From assembly GCF_025998815.1 (NCBI RefSeq), contig NZ_AP026678.1, positions 3,100,001-3,164,000 of the forward strand: 64,000 nt of DNA, read 5' to 3'. This DNA comes from Ignavibacterium sp. Its GTDB lineage: Bacteria > Bacteroidota > Ignavibacteria > Ignavibacteriales > Ignavibacteriaceae. Shown here one piece after another: positions 63,049 through 64,000 of the stretch (positions within the stretch are counted from its first letter, which is position 1; each line of letters opens with the position of its first letter). Under the pieces are notes generated by a model. The model was not told where the DNA came from. It saw nothing but the letters and a program-made list of their open reading frames with translations, and ran no database searches. The position numbers and the translations under genes are program-made.

Positions 63049-64000
63049 ATGGCTGAAGAAAAAGCAAAAAAAGTACGAATACACAAACTTGCAAGTGAGA
63101 TAAATCTGTCAACTGAAGTGTTGATTGACTTCCTTCGTAAAAAAGGACACGAAGTAAAGTCTATTCAATCTGTTGTGACAGATGAAATGATGCATGATAT
63201 TCAATCTCACTTCAAGAAGGAAATTGAAAAAGCTGCTCAGCATACAAAGAAGGTAGAAGAGTTCAAGAAAAAATTCTCTTCAAAATCTGATAAAGAGTCA
63301 CGCGAAAAATCTGTTTCAATTTCTGATGAAGTTGCTGTTGAAGAACCTCCTCAGGAAGTTGTAATAACTGAACCACAAAAAGAGGAAGTTGAAGCAGAAT
63401 CAATTCCAGAAGTTCAGCAGCAAGTAGAAATAACAACAGAAGCAAAACAGGAGCAGCAAGAGGTTGAAACTGTTGAAGCTGCTGAAGAGAAAACCGAAGC
63501 TGTTGAACAGGAGAATTTTGTTCAACCTAAAGATACCGTTGAAAATAAAGTTAAAGGTCTGAAAATATTAGGTAAAGTTGATCTTGATGAAGGAAAGAAA
63601 AGAAAGAAATCACAGAAAGAGCAAAAAGAGCAGAAGCAACCTCAGGTGCAACGAAAACCTGAAGTTAAGGAAGAACCTAAACAACCAGTTATAATTGACA
63701 GAATATCTGAAGAGCCGGTTAAGAAAAAGAAGAAAAAACCAAAAGCTAAAAAGAAAGCTTCTATTGAACCTGTTGTTGAAGAAATTGAATCAAGCAAAAA
63801 GAAAAAGCGTGTTAAGAAATTTGAAATCGATGAAAAAGATGTTAAAGCTGCTATCAAGCAGACCTTGTTAAGTATGGATGAAACTGTTGGCTCTATTCGT
63901 GGTTCACTTAAAAGAAAGAAGAAAAGGGAAAGAGAAGCTGAACAGGAAAGACTTCAGGAGCTAAAGCAACTGGAAAGTAAGAAAATCAAAGTTAATGAGT
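63049..64000 (+). CDS. infB: Translation initiation factor IF-2, 3' partial
   Basis: The N-terminal part of IF-2 runs off the window edge. The ATG at 63049 follows TAAGGA. The first 60 residues form the IF-2 N-terminal helical domain (KVRIHKLASEINLSTEVLIDFLRKKGHEV, in summary). A long charged low-complexity region rich in Lys, Glu, Val and Pro follows, as usual before the G domain, which lies beyond base 64000. The rimP-nusA-infB order is conserved in bacteria. Confidence 0.94.
   Translation, partial: MAEEKAKKVRIHKLASEINLSTEVLIDFLRKKGHEVKSIQSVVTDEMMHDIQSHFKKEIEKAAQHTKKVEEFKKKFSSKSDKESREKSVSISDEVAVEEPPQEVVITEPQKEEVEAESIPEVQQQVEITTEAKQEQQEVETVEAAEEKTEAVEQENFVQPKDTVENKVKGLKILGKVDLDEGKKRKKSQKEQKEQKQPQVQRKPEVKEEPKQPVIIDRISEEPVKKKKKKPKAKKKASIEPVVEEIESSKKKKRVKKFEIDEKDVKAAIKQTLLSMDETVGSIRGSLKRKKKREREAEQERLQELKQLESKKIKVNE

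Noticed and set aside
1-64000. tRNA, rRNA or CRISPR array
   Set aside because: Gaps between genes are short. I found no cloverleaf with a TTCGA-type loop, no rRNA-like segment and no regularly spaced direct repeats.

Overview
The window is 64 kb of AT-rich chromosome (roughly one third G+C by eye), densely coded, with almost no accessory DNA. Gene content points to a Gram-negative bacterium of the Bacteroidota/Chlorobiota branch, most likely the class Ignavibacteria. The outer-membrane and LPS genes are RfaE1/RfaE2, LptE, a GT9 heptosyltransferase-like enzyme, MlaEFD, TamB and two Omp85-type barrels. A type IX secretion sorting tail (NYPNPFNPTTKI...), a GWxTD-domain protein, an S46 dipeptidyl peptidase and TAnnTTTG-like -7 promoter elements fit the same placement. 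The assignment rests on family resemblance only; there is no rRNA in the window.

Layout. 1-11.1 kb (+): heptose kinase (5' end cut by the window edge), heptose adenylyltransferase, TamB, RNase R and a large exported metallopeptidase/beta-propeller/outer-membrane-barrel fusion. 11.2-18.6 kb: an FmdB-type zinc ribbon (-), a lipoprotein, then prs-rplY-pth-hppA and rpsF-ssb-rpsR-rplI, ending in a strong terminator. 18.8-25.6 kb: rpmB (-), a Sua5/YrdC protein (+), then a minus-strand block of SDR oxidoreductase, AmrS-like radical SAM enzyme, pyruvate kinase and LonB-like protease. 25.7-30.7 kb: PLP enzyme, DUF2911 protein, AT-rich GT-C-like membrane protein (-), a MITE-like repeat, phosphohexomutase (-) and a small cysteine-rich protein. 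30.8-35.2 kb: two exported peptidases, S46 and S9.

35.3-44.7 kb: a small membrane protein, MiaB, SPOR protein, MBL hydrolase, sigma-54 activator, LptE, GT2 glycosyltransferase, TPR protein, a frameshifted 3-methyladenine glycosylase, GT9 and DUF3108 protein. 44.8-54.2 kb: CPBP protease, DUF2007 protein, CdsA, RimO, GWxTD protein, PfkB kinase, Omp85 protein, UbiA prenyltransferase, RNase HII and YraN. 54.2-61.1 kb: mlaE-mlaF-mlaD, uvrA and a T9SS-exported polysaccharide deacetylase. 61.3-64 kb: rimP-nusA-infB (infB cut by the window edge).

Most genes are housekeeping: translation, envelope biogenesis and peptide catabolism. Many are chained by ATGA or TAATG overlaps. No phage, IS transposase, CRISPR array, tRNA or rRNA was seen. 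The observations most worth a second look are the peptidase-propeller-barrel fusion, the A8 frameshift in the alkyladenine glycosylase, the 138-bp inverted-repeat element, the palindromic repeat embedded in frame in a secretion tail, a hairpin directly before rimP, and a 51-residue membrane protein upstream of miaB.
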